Shown here one piece after another: positions 17,588-27,003 of a DNA stretch of 64,000 bases; within the stretch, counting starts at the first letter, position 1; every line of letters starts with the position of its first letter. Below the pieces are notes generated by a model. That model ran no database searches. It saw only the letters and a program-made list of their open reading frames with translations, and was not told the origin of the DNA. The translations under genes were made by a program, and so were the position numbers. Origin of the DNA: DASSUW01 sp963792385 (GTDB lineage: Bacteria; Actinomycetota; Thermoleophilia; Solirubrobacterales; Solirubrobacteraceae); the NCBI GenBank assembly GCA_963792385.1, contig CAWBVZ010000006.1, forward strand, positions 372,001 through 436,000. Reading direction: 5' to 3'.

Positions 17588-19228
17588 CTATGCGAGGTTG
17601 GCCGAACGCGGGTACGCGACGGTCGGATCGGTGAGCACGTTGACGAGCGCCGGCCCGGTCGCCTCGAACGCGCGCTCCAGCGCCGGTCGCAGCTCGTCGG
17701 GCTCGCGCACCAGCTCGCCGTGGCCACCGAGCGCCTCGACGACCTTGTCGTAGCGCGTCTCGGGCGTCAGGTCGGCGGCGACCGAATAGCCGTAGAGGAA
17801 CTCCATCGGGTGCTTCTCGAGCGCCCAGATTCCGTTATTGCCCATCACGCCGACTACGTGGACGCCGTGGCGCGCGAGCGTGTCGAACTCCATCCCCGAG
17901 AACCCGAAGGCGCCGTCGCCGACCAGGAGCACGACCTGCCGCTCCGGGTGCGCGAGCTTGGCCGCCAGCGCGTAGCCCGGCCCGCTGCCGAGGCAGCCGA
18001 ACGGCCCCGGGTCGAGCCAGCAGCCCGGTTGGTAGGAGTCCACGACGCGCCCCGCGTAGGAGACGAAGTCGCCGCCGTCCCCGATCACGATCGCGTCGCG
18101 GTCGAGCACCTGCGCGAGCTCGCCGTAGACGCGCATCGGATGCAGTGGCGCGCGCCCGTCCGAGAGCAGTTCGCGCTCGGCGGCGCGCTTTTCCGTCTCG
18201 ACGCCGCGCAGCTGCTCGAGCCACTCCGCGCGGGCGCGCGGCTCGCCGGCGCCCGCCAGCGCGCGCAGCGTCTCGGCGATGTCGCCGTAGCACTCGGCCG
18301 CGGCCGGGCGCGGGTGCTCGCGCTCGGGCTCCGCGAGGTCGATCGTCACGATCTCGGTCTCCTCGCCGAACGCGCCGCCGAAGCCGAGGCGGAAGTCCAT
18401 CGGCACGCCGATCACGAGCGCCACGTCGGCGCCCTTCAGCGCCGTGCTCCGCGCGCGCGAGAAGAAGTGCGGATGGTCGGCCGGGAGGCAACCGCGTGCG
18501 AGGCCGTTGAGGAACACCGGGATACCGGCGGCTTCGGCGAGCTCGCGCAGCGCGTCCTCGCCGTGGCCCCAGTAGAGGTTCGTGCCGGCCATGATCACGG
18601 GGCGGTCGGCGTCGCGCAGCAGCGCCGCCGCGCGGTCGACGGCCGCCGCATCGGCGTGCTGCCAGCGCGCGGGGCCGGCCTCGGGCAGCGGGGCCTCCGC
18701 GGCCTCCATGAACACGACGTCGAGCGGGAAGTCGATGAACGCCGGTCCGGGGTGGTCGCGCCGCATCACGCCCCAGGCGTCGTCGATCAGCCCGGGGATC
18801 TCGGCGGTGGAGCCGGCGGTGGCGGCGAGCTTGACGAGCGGCCGCACGAACGGGACGTGGTCGATCTCTTGCAGCGAGCCCTGGCCCCAGCGCATCGCCG
18901 GCGCCCGGCCGCCGAGCACGAGGATGGGCGAGTGGTTCTGCTGCGCCGATGCCATTGCGCTCATCCCGTTGGTCACCCCAGGGCCGGCGGTGAGCGCGGC
19001 GACGCCCGGCTCGCGCGTCACCTTCGCCCAGCCCTCGGCGGCGAACGTGGCGGCGGACTCGTGCCGCACGTCGACGATGTCGATCCCCTCGGCGCGGCAG
19101 CCGTCGTAGATCGAGAAGAGGTGGCCGCCCGACAGCGTGAACAGCTTGCTCACGCCGTAGGCCTTCAGACGGCGGGCCACCAGCCGGCCGCCGTGAAGCG
19201 TCGTCGTCTCCTGCGCCTCAACGGTCAT
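17588..19228 (-). CDS. thiamine-diphosphate enzyme, acetolactate-synthase-like
   Basis: This 546-residue enzyme has the three-domain ThDP layout. The N-terminal domain carries the catalytic glutamate in RHESAATFAAEGWA and VAALTAGPGVTNG, a central Rossmann domain follows, and the C-terminal domain carries the ThDP/Mg motif VGDGAFGFSGMEFDT...NNGIWALEKH. It resembles acetolactate synthase large subunits and oxalyl-CoA decarboxylase-type proteins. No regulatory small subunit or ilvC is adjacent, so a catabolic role is more likely than branched-chain amino acid synthesis. It is transcribed alone. Confidence 0.88.
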   Translation of the reverse strand: MTVEAQETTTLHGGRLVARRLKAYGVSKLFTLSGGHLFSIYDGCRAEGIDIVDVRHESAATFAAEGWAKVTREPGVAALTAGPGVTNGMSAMASAQQNHSPILVLGGRAPAMRWGQGSLQEIDHVPFVRPLVKLAATAGSTAEIPGLIDDAWGVMRRDHPGPAFIDFPLDVVFMEAAEAPLPEAGPARWQHADAAAVDRAAALLRDADRPVIMAGTNLYWGHGEDALRELAEAAGIPVFLNGLARGCLPADHPHFFSRARSTALKGADVALVIGVPMDFRLGFGGAFGEETEIVTIDLAEPEREHPRPAAAECYGDIAETLRALAGAGEPRARAEWLEQLRGVETEKRAAERELLSDGRAPLHPMRVYGELAQVLDRDAIVIGDGGDFVSYAGRVVDSYQPGCWLDPGPFGCLGSGPGYALAAKLAHPERQVVLLVGDGAFGFSGMEFDTLARHGVHVVGVMGNNGIWALEKHPMEFLYGYSVAADLTPETRYDKVVEALGGHGELVREPDELRPALERAFEATGPALVNVLTDPTVAYPRSANLA

Positions 19229-19313
19229 GGCGCCGCAATCTACCCCCCGGCCGGGGGGTTGGACGCCGGCAGGGCGTGAGGTCTCGCACCCACGCGTCTA
19301 CGGTGTCCACTAC

Positions 19314-19475
19314 ATGGAGACTTCCGATCAGATCCGCGACGCCGACCTCGAGCTGTTGCTCGCCGAGTCGGATCGCGAGCAGCCGTTCCTCGTCGCACCG
19401 CGCCGCCCTGAGCGTCAGGAGCCGCGCGAGGAGCTCGACGAGCAGATCCTCGCCGGCCTCGTCACTCCGTACTGA
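19314..19475 (+). CDS. small hypothetical protein (53 residues)
   Basis: This short reading frame starts at ATG 19314 (METSDQIRDADLELLLAESD) and is rich in Glu, Asp, Leu and Arg, predicted helical, with no cysteines. It lies between two minus-strand genes and downstream of the promoter side of the ThDP enzyme gene. The amino acid composition looks like real coding sequence, but no family is recognised. Confidence 0.45.
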   Translation: METSDQIRDADLELLLAESDREQPFLVAPRRPERQEPREELDEQILAGLVTPY

Positions 19476-19485
19476 TCTCTCAGGC

Positions 19486-20139
19486 TCAGCTCGGGTAGGC
19501 CGCAGCGGCGTCGTGCCGCGCGGTGAGCGCCGCCTCGGATACCTGACCCTCGCCCCAGAACAGCGAGCGGTCGATGCGCAGCGCCGGGAGCCGATCGGCG
19601 CCGGCTGACAGCAAGCGGCGTCCGGCACCCTCGATCGCTGCGTCACGGCTGCGATCCCCGGCCGCCCGCAGGCAGTCGTCGAGCGCCAGCCCGGCGGCCG
19701 CGGCCGCCTCGAACAGGATCTCCGGGTCATCAAGGTCGAAGCCGCCGCAGAAGGCGAGCCGGCCGGCGGCCAGCACGAACGCGGCGCCCCGGCCGCATTC
19801 GGCGGCATGGGCGGCGACGCGCATCGCGGCCGGCACGTCGACCGGGAAGGTCTCGGGCCATACGAGCGGCATCCGCAGCGCAGCCGCACGCTGCTCGGCG
19901 GCCACGCGCACGGCCTCGGTGGCGGCGGCATCCGAGCCCAGCGACCCGGCGCGCAGCGCCGTGGTGGAGGCCGGTATCCAGCGCACGTCGTCGAATGCCC
20001 GCTCGACGCGCTCGGCGACCAGGTACGTGAACGGACAAGCCAGGTCGAACATGAAGTCGGCGCGCACAATCGCCGGCCGCCGTTGCGTCCTGGTGCGGCG
20101 CGCTTCCCTGCGCTCCGCGAGTTGGATGAGCTCGCCCAT
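19486..20139 (-). CDS. DsbA-like thioredoxin-fold protein (HCCA isomerase/FrnE superfamily)
   Basis: This 217-residue protein begins after a basic leader with VRADFMFDLACPFTYLVAER, the first strand and helix of the DsbA/2-hydroxychromene-2-carboxylate isomerase family, with a single Cys where DsbA has CxxC. A helical insertion follows, then SADRLPALRIDRSLFWGEGQ, the cis-Pro and last strands. It may be a glutathione- or mycothiol-linked isomerase. ATG 20139 is preferred; an upstream in-frame ATG at 20181 is possible. It is divergent from an HxlR-type regulator, which probably controls it. Confidence 0.8.
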   Translation of the reverse strand: MGELIQLAERREARRTRTQRRPAIVRADFMFDLACPFTYLVAERVERAFDDVRWIPASTTALRAGSLGSDAAATEAVRVAAEQRAAALRMPLVWPETFPVDVPAAMRVAAHAAECGRGAAFVLAAGRLAFCGGFDLDDPEILFEAAAAAGLALDDCLRAAGDRSRDAAIEGAGRRLLSAGADRLPALRIDRSLFWGEGQVSEAALTARHDAAAAYPS

Positions 20140-20349
20140 TTGAATCGTCTCGTTCTGCCGAAAAGCCTGGTTTCGTGGCACGTCCGTGCCCCGCTCTCGA
20201 TATCAACGACCGATCGGAGAAAAACTTGCGCGGCATGGACGGATGGCGTGTCCGCGTACAGACCAGACCCCAAATGTCCACGGTATGAAACCCACCGTCC
20301 CTCGGAGCGGTTATGCTCACGCCAATCCCCCGTTTTATCGAGGCCTGCA

Positions 20350-21039
20350 ATACCCACCGTCCCTCCCCCCAAGCGTCATCCCTACGATCAATGGTCGCCG
20401 GACGCGCGTGCGCTCGACCTGGTCGGGGACAAGTGGACGCTGCTGATCATCCGTGACCTGGCAGCGGGCCCACGACGGTTCGTCGAGCTGCAGCGCGTGC
20501 TGCCCGGCATCTCGACCGAGCAGCTCCGCTCGCGCCTGAACCGGATGGTGGCCGACGGTCTGCTCACCCGCCAGCGTTACCGCGAGGTGCCGCCGCGCGT
20601 GGATTACGAGCTGACCGAGCGCTCCCGCGAGCTGATGCCGGTGGTCGGCGCGCTCGCGCGCTGGGGCTACGACTGGACGTGGAGCGCACCGCGGCCGGGC
20701 GAGGACATCAACGTCGGCGCGCTGTTCCGGCTCGCGCCGGGGCTGATCCAGGCGCCTCCCGGGCTCGAGGGCTCGGTCGACCTGATCGTCGAAGGCAACG
20801 GCGACGACAAGCCCGAGCGCCACTACCGGCTGACCGCCTCGCGCGGGAGCGTGGAGATCTCCGAGATCGTCCCCGAGACCCCCGCCGGCGCCACGGTGAC
20901 CGGCAGCGAGGCCGCGTGGGTGCGCGCCCTCGGGCCCGGCGGCTCCTCGGACGAGCTGACCTTCAGCGGCAACCGCGGCATCGCCGACTCGCTGCTGGCC
21001 GGCTTCACGGCCGCCGCCGCGCGCCGCGCCGCAGCCTGA
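20350..21039 (+). CDS. HxlR-family transcriptional regulator with C-terminal SCP2-like domain
   Basis: The winged-helix domain (about residues 10-105) contains ALDLVGDKWTLLIIRDLAAG, GISTEQLRSRLNRMVADGLL and the wing YREVPPRVDYELTERSREL, which is typical HxlR. A C-terminal domain of about 110 residues resembles the SCP2/YhhW-like ligand-binding part seen in this subgroup. The obvious start position is occupied by ATA (20350, IPTVPPPKRHPYDQ) with GAGG just upstream. No ATG, GTG or TTG lies in frame until about 20246. Either ATA is used, translation is leaderless from upstream, or the base is a consensus error. Confidence 0.85.
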   Translation: MPTVPPPKRHPYDQWSPDARALDLVGDKWTLLIIRDLAAGPRRFVELQRVLPGISTEQLRSRLNRMVADGLLTRQRYREVPPRVDYELTERSRELMPVVGALARWGYDWTWSAPRPGEDINVGALFRLAPGLIQAPPGLEGSVDLIVEGNGDDKPERHYRLTASRGSVEISEIVPETPAGATVTGSEAAWVRALGPGGSSDELTFSGNRGIADSLLAGFTAAAARRAAA

Positions 21040-21040
21040 G

Positions 21041-21205
21041 AGAGTCTGTCTCGGAGTCGGCGGCCCGGCCGGGGCCGTCCAGCCGTGGATGCCGGACGCC
21101 GCACGAGAGCGGAGCAATAGTGGGGTTATTGCGAGCATCTCGGGTGGCGGTTCGGCGCCGCGGATGGCCGGCATCCGGGCGCGGCGACGCTCCGAGACAG
21201 GCTCT
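21041..21205. repeat. 165-bp long palindrome (hairpin element)
   Basis: The outer arms AGAGTCTGTCTCGGAG (21041-21056) and CTCCGAGACAGGCTCT (21190-21205) pair over 16 bp with one G:U-type mismatch. Inside, further segments pair imperfectly, such as GATGCCGG with CCGGCATC and GACGCCGCACGAGAGC with its counterpart. The apex is a perfect GCAATA/TATTGC stem around GTGGGGT. It begins one base after the HxlR stop and ends 8 bases before the convergent MCE operon stop. It could be a bidirectional terminator built from a mobile palindrome. Confidence 0.8.
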
Positions 21206-21213
21206 ACCAGCCG

Positions 21214-22641
21214 TCACTTCTTCGTGTAGTCGGTCGCCTCGACGTGCGGGAAGTCGCCCTGCAGGCGCCCGCCGAACTCGCTCGGGTCGTGCTTCCAGCA
21301 GCCCGGTTCGCCGTTCTGGGGCGGGTGCGCGCCGCCGGCGTTCGAGCAGTCCGTGGACGGGCTCATGAGGTACGTGAGAGCCGGCGAGCCGAACAGGTGC
21401 GACGGACCGAGGTACGTGCTGCCGCGGTTGGACTTGATGCGCTGGGGATAGATCGCCGCGCTCTCGGCGCCCAGCGGGCCGAACTGGCGCAGGTAGTGGC
21501 CGACGCCGCCGCCCGGGGAGCTGGTGGTGTCGGCGAGCGCCGCTGCGCCATATGAGAAGAAGTCAGAGACCTGCAGCTGCGACTGCTCGAGGTACTGCAG
21601 CATCGGGTTCAGCTGGCCGAGGAACGGGTGCACCTTGGCGAGCAGCGGCTCGACGCCCTCGAGCGTCTCGCGCGCGGCCGGCAGGCCCGTCTTCGACGCC
21701 TCGATCACCGGGTCGAGGTTGCGGAAGAACGTCTCGAGGTCCGGTGCGAGTGCACGCACGTCGGCGAGCGTCGGCTTGAGGTCCTGCGCCACCGGCCGCA
21801 GGTCCTGCACGAGCGGCCGCGTGTCGGTCGAGAACTCCTGCAGGCGCGCGAGCGTCGCCTTCGACTCATCCAGGAACGTCGGGAAGATGCGGATCGCCTC
21901 CGCGAGCGCGTCGTTGCGCGACGCCGTGGCGTCGAACACGCGCTTGGACGACGTGATCAGCGTCTGAAGCTGCTGCTCGTTCTCGGTCAGCGCCGCGAAC
22001 GTGACGCCGGTGTTCTTGACCAGCCGGTGGACCGCCGCGTCCTGCGAGTCGAGCACCCGCAGCACGTCGGATCCGTCGGCGGCGAACCCGGGCAGCGTGC
22101 CGAGCGCGTCGTTGAAGTCGCGCCCGCGGCCCGCGATGCCCTTCGACAGCTGCTGCTGCCACGTGCGGAACGACGCGCGCGTGGCGGGGTCGAGCGAATC
22201 GAAGATCTCGTCGAGCTGCACCGTGTCGGCCACCCGCGCGTCCGCCAGCCGCCCGCCCTCGGCGAGCGTGCGCGCACCGTGGCCGGGCGTGAGCTCCACG
22301 TAGGTCTCCCCCAGCAGCGTCTTCTGGCGCAGCATCGCCTGCGCGTCGGCGTGCAGCGGCGCGAACTCGCGGTCGAGCTCGATCGTCGCCAGCGTGCGGT
22401 TGCGGGCGCCGTCGACGGCGAGCTTGCGGACCTTGCCGACCGAGACGCCGGCGATCCGGACATCCGCCTCGGTCGCGAGCGACGTCGCCTCCGGGAACGC
22501 GACCTGCACCCGGTAGCCCTGCGGCTTGAGCGGGATCGGGCCGCCGAACGACAGCCACAGGAAGAGCAGCAGGCCGAAGCACGACAGCGCGAACACGGCC
22601 ATCGTGAGGACCCGCGGGAGTGAGGGCGATGATGTCTGCAT
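21214..22641 (-). CDS. MCE/MlaD-family protein 6 of 6
   Basis: This is the last gene of the MCE operon, with 475 residues. It has an N-terminal membrane segment (VLTMAVFALSCFGLLLFLWL), the MlaD domain starting YRVQVAFPEATSLATEADVR and including LGETYVELTPG, then about 300 residues of helical coiled-coil with repeated polar/apolar register. The C-terminus holds two cysteines (TDCSNAGG and GCWKHD). MCE proteins form hexameric rings or needle-like tubes that carry lipids across the cell envelope. The ATG start overlaps the stop of the previous gene by one base. Confidence 0.88.
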   Translation of the reverse strand: MQTSSPSLPRVLTMAVFALSCFGLLLFLWLSFGGPIPLKPQGYRVQVAFPEATSLATEADVRIAGVSVGKVRKLAVDGARNRTLATIELDREFAPLHADAQAMLRQKTLLGETYVELTPGHGARTLAEGGRLADARVADTVQLDEIFDSLDPATRASFRTWQQQLSKGIAGRGRDFNDALGTLPGFAADGSDVLRVLDSQDAAVHRLVKNTGVTFAALTENEQQLQTLITSSKRVFDATASRNDALAEAIRIFPTFLDESKATLARLQEFSTDTRPLVQDLRPVAQDLKPTLADVRALAPDLETFFRNLDPVIEASKTGLPAARETLEGVEPLLAKVHPFLGQLNPMLQYLEQSQLQVSDFFSYGAAALADTTSSPGGGVGHYLRQFGPLGAESAAIYPQRIKSNRGSTYLGPSHLFGSPALTYLMSPSTDCSNAGGAHPPQNGEPGCWKHDPSEFGGRLQGDFPHVEATDYTKK

Positions 22642-23957
22642 CAGCCGGTCCCGCACGCCTCGGAGTCGGTGAGGATCGGCGTCAGCATCTGCAGGAACTC
22701 GAGCTCCGGCTGCTCGTCGACGAGCTGGCGGATCGTCGCGCACGGCGCGCCGACGGTCACCGGCCGGAACGTGCCGTGGGCGTCCGAGCTCGAGAACAGC
22801 TGCGTCGCCATGTGCTGCGCCCACGCCAGCCAGAACAGGTAGCCCTCCTGGCGCGCGGCGTTGCCCGGGTCCTCGCGGCCGTTCGGGTTGAGCGCGAGCA
22901 GGTTCAGGAAGCGGTTGATGTGGCCGAACGAGCGCGTGAGGTCGGGCGTCGCGGCGGCGAGGTTGTGCGCGGCGGGGCGCAGATCGCGCGCGACCGGGCG
23001 CGCCTCGCGCACGAACGGGCGGATGTCGTCGCGCAGGAGCGGCGTCGCGTCGTTGGCGAGCGGGCGGATCGCCTCGTTCGCGGGCGCCAGCGCGCGCGCC
23101 GCCGGGCGCAGCTTCTCGGCGGTCGGCCCGAGCAGCGTCGCGTAGCGCTCGACCCGCGTCATCGTGTCCGTCGTCTGCTCGAGCGCCCCCGGCAACTCGC
23201 TGACGGCGTCCGACACGTTCGCCTCCTCGGCCGCGAACTGGCGCATCACGACGGCCGACGAGTCGACCAGGCCGGCGAGGTCGTCGCCGCGCGAGGCGAG
23301 CTGCGTGTTGAGCTGGTTCAGCGCGGTGATCAGGTGCCGCAGGTTCTGTCGCCGGTGGGCGACCGCGCTGTTCACGCGCGCGAGGTCGCGGTGGGTCGGC
23401 TCGAACCGCCGCAGCACCTCGCGCAGGTCCAGCCCGCGGCCTTCGAGCCCGCGGCCGGCGTCGCCGATCAGCAGCTTCAGGTAGTCGCGCGTGTCGGCGT
23501 CGAGCTCGGCGAGGACCTCGTCGGGGTTGACGTCCGGCGCGGTCGCGGCGATCGGGATCGTGTAGCCCGCCTTCGCCGCCGGCTTGTCGTCGGTCCCCGG
23601 CTCGAGGTCGATGAACATGTCCTTCAGGCCGGTCCTCGGCCGCAGCAGCGCGCGAGCGTCGGTGCGGACCATCCCCTTGTACTCGGGGTCGATCACCATC
23701 TCGACGACGGCCTTGCCGTCGCGCAGCTTGACGGCGCCGATGTCGCCGATCCGCACTCCCGAGACGCGCACGGTCTGGCCCTGGCCCGCGATCACGGCCT
23801 GAGCGGTCGAGAACTCGGCGTTCAGCCGCAGCGGCGCGGCCTCCCAGGGGAAGCGCATGCGCTGCTGGTCGAGCAGGTACAGCGACACGCCGGCGGCGAC
23901 GATCATCAGCCCGAGGACCGCGACGACCTCCTTCGCGTGCTTGCGGATCGCGGTCAT
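22641..23957 (-). CDS. MCE/MlaD-family protein 5 of 6
   Basis: This protein has 438 residues. After a membrane anchor (EVVAVLGLMIVAAGVSLYLL), the MlaD domain contains RLNAEFSTAQAVIAGQGQTV and VRVSGVRIGDIGAVKL, followed by GLKDMFIDLEPGTDD. A long helical region with evenly spaced leucines follows, ending at ILTDSEACGTG. The start overlaps the previous gene by 4 bases. Its length and anchor match the other members, so it is likely to be one subunit type of a hetero-hexameric lipid channel. Confidence 0.88.
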   Translation of the reverse strand: MTAIRKHAKEVVAVLGLMIVAAGVSLYLLDQQRMRFPWEAAPLRLNAEFSTAQAVIAGQGQTVRVSGVRIGDIGAVKLRDGKAVVEMVIDPEYKGMVRTDARALLRPRTGLKDMFIDLEPGTDDKPAAKAGYTIPIAATAPDVNPDEVLAELDADTRDYLKLLIGDAGRGLEGRGLDLREVLRRFEPTHRDLARVNSAVAHRRQNLRHLITALNQLNTQLASRGDDLAGLVDSSAVVMRQFAAEEANVSDAVSELPGALEQTTDTMTRVERYATLLGPTAEKLRPAARALAPANEAIRPLANDATPLLRDDIRPFVREARPVARDLRPAAHNLAAATPDLTRSFGHINRFLNLLALNPNGREDPGNAARQEGYLFWLAWAQHMATQLFSSSDAHGTFRPVTVGAPCATIRQLVDEQPELEFLQMLTPILTDSEACGTG

Positions 23958-25504
23958 CGGCCCGCCCCCGTGTGTGCGGCGAGCTTGTCGATCAGCTGCG
24001 GCGTGGCGTCATCGCCGGCGATCTTCAGCTTGTCGGCGAGCCCTTCGACCTTCAGCTGGTGCTCGAGCCACTTGATCGCCTTCGTGCGTGCCAGCGCGTA
24101 GCGCGCCTCGAACGCCGGCGAGTTGGTGTTGATCGTCTTCTGCGGCGGCGGCGCGCTCGGATCGCTGCGCAGGTCGGGCGCCTGCTGGGTCTCGCACGCG
24201 ACGTCCGCGTTCAGCGGCGGGCGGGTCTTCGGCTTCGGCGGGTTGGCGCCGAGCAGCGGCTCCGGCGTCGTCGCGAAGACGCCCGGCTTCATCGTGACCA
24301 GGTTCTTGCCGCCGGCCGCGAGCACGCGGAACCATGAGCCGTTGGCGTCGGCCGAGCGGCTCTCGCCGGCGAGGCCGGGGAGCGGCTTCGGGGCCTCCTC
24401 GAACACCTTGCCCTCGGCCGGGAACTGCTTGTCCTGGATCGTGTCCATCGTCCACGGGTGGATCACGTCGTTCTGGCAGCCCGCGGCGCGCCTGACCTGG
24501 CGGTACAGCGGCATGCTGCGCTCGACCAGTGCGGCGAGGTCGGGCACCGTCGGCCGCAGGTCGGCCGCCAGGCCGCGCAGCTCGTCCTCGGAGAGCAGCC
24601 CGCGCAGCTCGTGCACGAACGGGATCGCCGCGTCGAGCGTCGGGCCGGAGCTCTGGACGCCCGGCCGCAGGTCCTTCGCCAGCGCGCGCAGCGGCGGGAA
24701 CGCCTCGTTGAGGGCGCCGAGCGCCGGGTAGGCGGCGCGCAGCGTGCGCGGCAGCTCGGCGATCGCCGCCTGCAGGTTGGAGTCCTCACGCGCGAACGCG
24801 CCGGCGGTGGTGTTGAAGTCGGTGATCAGCGACTTCAGCTGCGCGCGGTTGCGATCGAGCGCCGCCGCGGTCGCTCCGGCCTTGTCGACGTAGCCCGAGA
24901 GGTCGTGGCCGGTCTCGCCAAGCAGCGCCTCGTTGACGATCGCGGAGTCGCGGTAGGCGGGCTTCCAGTACGGGATCGAGTTGTTGAAGCCCTTCGCGCC
25001 CGCGCCCTCGAGGCCCTTGCCGTACTCGCGCAGCAGGATCTTCAGATCCTCGCGCGTGTCGGACTGCAGCGCGGTGAGGACCTCGTCGATCTGGACCGGC
25101 GTCGCGGTCTGCTGGACGGGGAGCGTGCCGCCGTCCTCGAGCTCGGGCGCCGACGGCGAGCCGGCCGTCAGGTCGACGAAGAAGTTGCCCTCGAGGAAGA
25201 TCCGCGGGCGGATCTTGGCCGTCGCGTCGGCATGGATCGGCCGGCCCTTGTCCTCGATCCGCATCGTCACGATCGCGCCGGTCCCGCCGCGCTCGGTGCG
25301 CTCGACGCCGGTGACCTTGCCGACCTCGACGCCGGCGATCCGCACGGGCGAGCCCGGCCGCAGGTTGTTCGAGCTCTCGAACGCGGCATGGACGTCGTAG
25401 TGCGGCTTCAGCGGGATCGCCTTCGTGAAGCCGAGATACACGGCCACGAGCGCCACGGCCAGCGCGACGAGCCCGATCGCCATGTTGGAGCGCGGCAGCC
25501 TCAT
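23954..25504 (-). CDS. MCE/MlaD-family protein 4 of 6
   Basis: This 516-residue protein has an N-terminal anchor (MAIGLVALAVALVAVYLGF) and an MlaD domain with YDVHAAFESSNNLRPGSPVR, IAGVEVGKVTGVER and FLEGNFFVDLTAGSP. The helical domain runs to about residue 320, then a low-complexity tail with cysteines (ADVACETQQAPDL) and a terminal helical patch. The C-terminal tail is longer than in members 5 and 6, which suggests a periplasmic or wall-reaching extension. It overlaps the flanking MCE genes by 4 bases at each end. Confidence 0.88.
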   Translation of the reverse strand: MRLPRSNMAIGLVALAVALVAVYLGFTKAIPLKPHYDVHAAFESSNNLRPGSPVRIAGVEVGKVTGVERTERGGTGAIVTMRIEDKGRPIHADATAKIRPRIFLEGNFFVDLTAGSPSAPELEDGGTLPVQQTATPVQIDEVLTALQSDTREDLKILLREYGKGLEGAGAKGFNNSIPYWKPAYRDSAIVNEALLGETGHDLSGYVDKAGATAAALDRNRAQLKSLITDFNTTAGAFAREDSNLQAAIAELPRTLRAAYPALGALNEAFPPLRALAKDLRPGVQSSGPTLDAAIPFVHELRGLLSEDELRGLAADLRPTVPDLAALVERSMPLYRQVRRAAGCQNDVIHPWTMDTIQDKQFPAEGKVFEEAPKPLPGLAGESRSADANGSWFRVLAAGGKNLVTMKPGVFATTPEPLLGANPPKPKTRPPLNADVACETQQAPDLRSDPSAPPPQKTINTNSPAFEARYALARTKAIKWLEHQLKVEGLADKLKIAGDDATPQLIDKLAAHTGAGR

Positions 25505-27003
25505 GGGTGCTCCGACTTCGGCATCTCCGAGTACGGGCCAGTTTCCGGCTCGGCGGTGAACGTCTGGCCCTCGGGCACGCGCGCGCGGCCGGCGAACGTC
25601 GGACCCTGGAGGCCCGCCGAGCGCGGGTCGCGGGCGATCTTGTACTGCTCCGGGAAGAACCGCGCCTGGCGCTCGACGAAGCCGCGCTGGCCGGCCTCGC
25701 AGTCGGCGCTCCCGTCCGGGCCGATCGCGGCGCCGTACGGCTGGTCCTGGCCGTACTGCGGCGTGCCCTCGATCACGCCCTTGCCGTTGGCCGGCTCAGC
25801 GGCGCCCATCGAGCCGAGCGAGTTCTGCTGCTGGCCGGTGGTGTTGACGAGCGCGCGCTGGGCGGACCCGGTCGTGTCGGGCTCGGAGAAGTGCTCGGCG
25901 AGGTACGTGAAGAAGTAGTTCCAGGAGTTGCAGACCGTCACGTACGGGCCGTAGAAGCGCATCTGCGGGTTGAGCGTCGTGACCGTGGCGGTCAGGCCGC
26001 GCAGCGCGGCGTTGGTGCCGGGCGCCTCGGCGACTTCCTTGACCGTGTCGAGCGTCTTGCGGACCTCGTCGTTGAGCTTGTCCGACCGCACCAGCACCGG
26101 CGTGCCGATCTCGACCGCGCGGTTGACCGGCGGCAGCGCGCCGCGCAGCTCGTGCGTGGCGCCCGAGAAGTCCTTCGAGAACGCGGTCAGGTCGTCCAGG
26201 AACGGCTGCTGGACGCGGAACGACTCGGTGCTGACGTCGAGCGTTGACGGCGACTTGGCGATGAACGCCTTCAGCGCCTGCTCGTCGCGACCGAGCGCCT
26301 CGAACGTGTCCGCCATCGAGGTGAACAGCGCGGCGTTCTGCTCCGACACCGGGGCGACGATGCGCGCGGCGTCGGCGAGCTCGCGGACGAAGCCGTCGAG
26401 GTCGGTCTGCGGATCGGCGAGGGTGTGCATCACCGGCTCGAGCGAGCGCAGCAGCGGCGGCAGCTCCTCGAGCGTGCGGCCGACGTCGGTCCCACGGCCG
26501 GCGAACGCGTCGCCGAAGCCCTGGAGGTTGCCCTGCGATGCCTTGCGCGTCGGCTCGTCGAACATCGACTGGACCTGGTCGAGCTCGGTCGAGAACGACG
26601 ACTGGGACACCGGGATCGTGTCGCCGTCGCGCAGCGTCTCCGCGCTGGTGCCGCTCGTCAGCTCGACGTACTTCTGGCCGAGTGCCGACCGCGGGCGGAT
26701 CCGCAGCGTCGAGTCGCGCGCGATCGTGCCGTGCTCCTTGCCCAGCTCGAGCGTGACCTCGGCGCCGGTCGACCCGTCGTCGAGCCGGACCGGGCGGAGG
26801 TCGCTGACGATGCCGACGCGCGTGCCGCCGGAGCGCACCTCGTTGCCCTTGACGAGGTTCGCGCCGTTCGCGACCCGCACCTTGACGGTCGTGGTGGGCA
26901 CGAACGGGAGGCCGTTGTTGGCGTTGTAGGCCAGGAACGTGGCCACGACCGTCACCAGCAGGGTGACGGCGCCGATCAGGACGGGATTCGACGTCAGCCT
27001 CAT
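25501..27003 (-). CDS. MCE/MlaD-family protein 3 of 6
   Basis: This 500-residue protein has anchor VLIGAVTLLVTVVATFLAYN, MlaD domain VKVRVANGANLVKGNEVRSG with GTRVGIVSDLRPVRL and LGQKYVELTSGTS, then a coiled-coil region and a C-terminal extension rich in Gly/Gln/Pro (GTPQYGQDQPYGAAIGPDG). A short, conserved-looking segment MRFYGPYVTVCNSWNYFFTY lies near residue 350. The start overlaps the previous gene by 4 bases, as expected for subunits made in fixed ratio. Confidence 0.88.
   Translation of the reverse strand: MRLTSNPVLIGAVTLLVTVVATFLAYNANNGLPFVPTTTVKVRVANGANLVKGNEVRSGGTRVGIVSDLRPVRLDDGSTGAEVTLELGKEHGTIARDSTLRIRPRSALGQKYVELTSGTSAETLRDGDTIPVSQSSFSTELDQVQSMFDEPTRKASQGNLQGFGDAFAGRGTDVGRTLEELPPLLRSLEPVMHTLADPQTDLDGFVRELADAARIVAPVSEQNAALFTSMADTFEALGRDEQALKAFIAKSPSTLDVSTESFRVQQPFLDDLTAFSKDFSGATHELRGALPPVNRAVEIGTPVLVRSDKLNDEVRKTLDTVKEVAEAPGTNAALRGLTATVTTLNPQMRFYGPYVTVCNSWNYFFTYLAEHFSEPDTTGSAQRALVNTTGQQQNSLGSMGAAEPANGKGVIEGTPQYGQDQPYGAAIGPDGSADCEAGQRGFVERQARFFPEQYKIARDPRSAGLQGPTFAGRARVPEGQTFTAEPETGPYSEMPKSEHP

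Noticed and set aside
22620..24101. Large plus-strand open frames antisense to the MCE operon
   Set aside because: GC-rich antisense shadows with Arg/Val/Glu-biased composition and no domains; the minus-strand genes have clear MlaD domains and overlaps.
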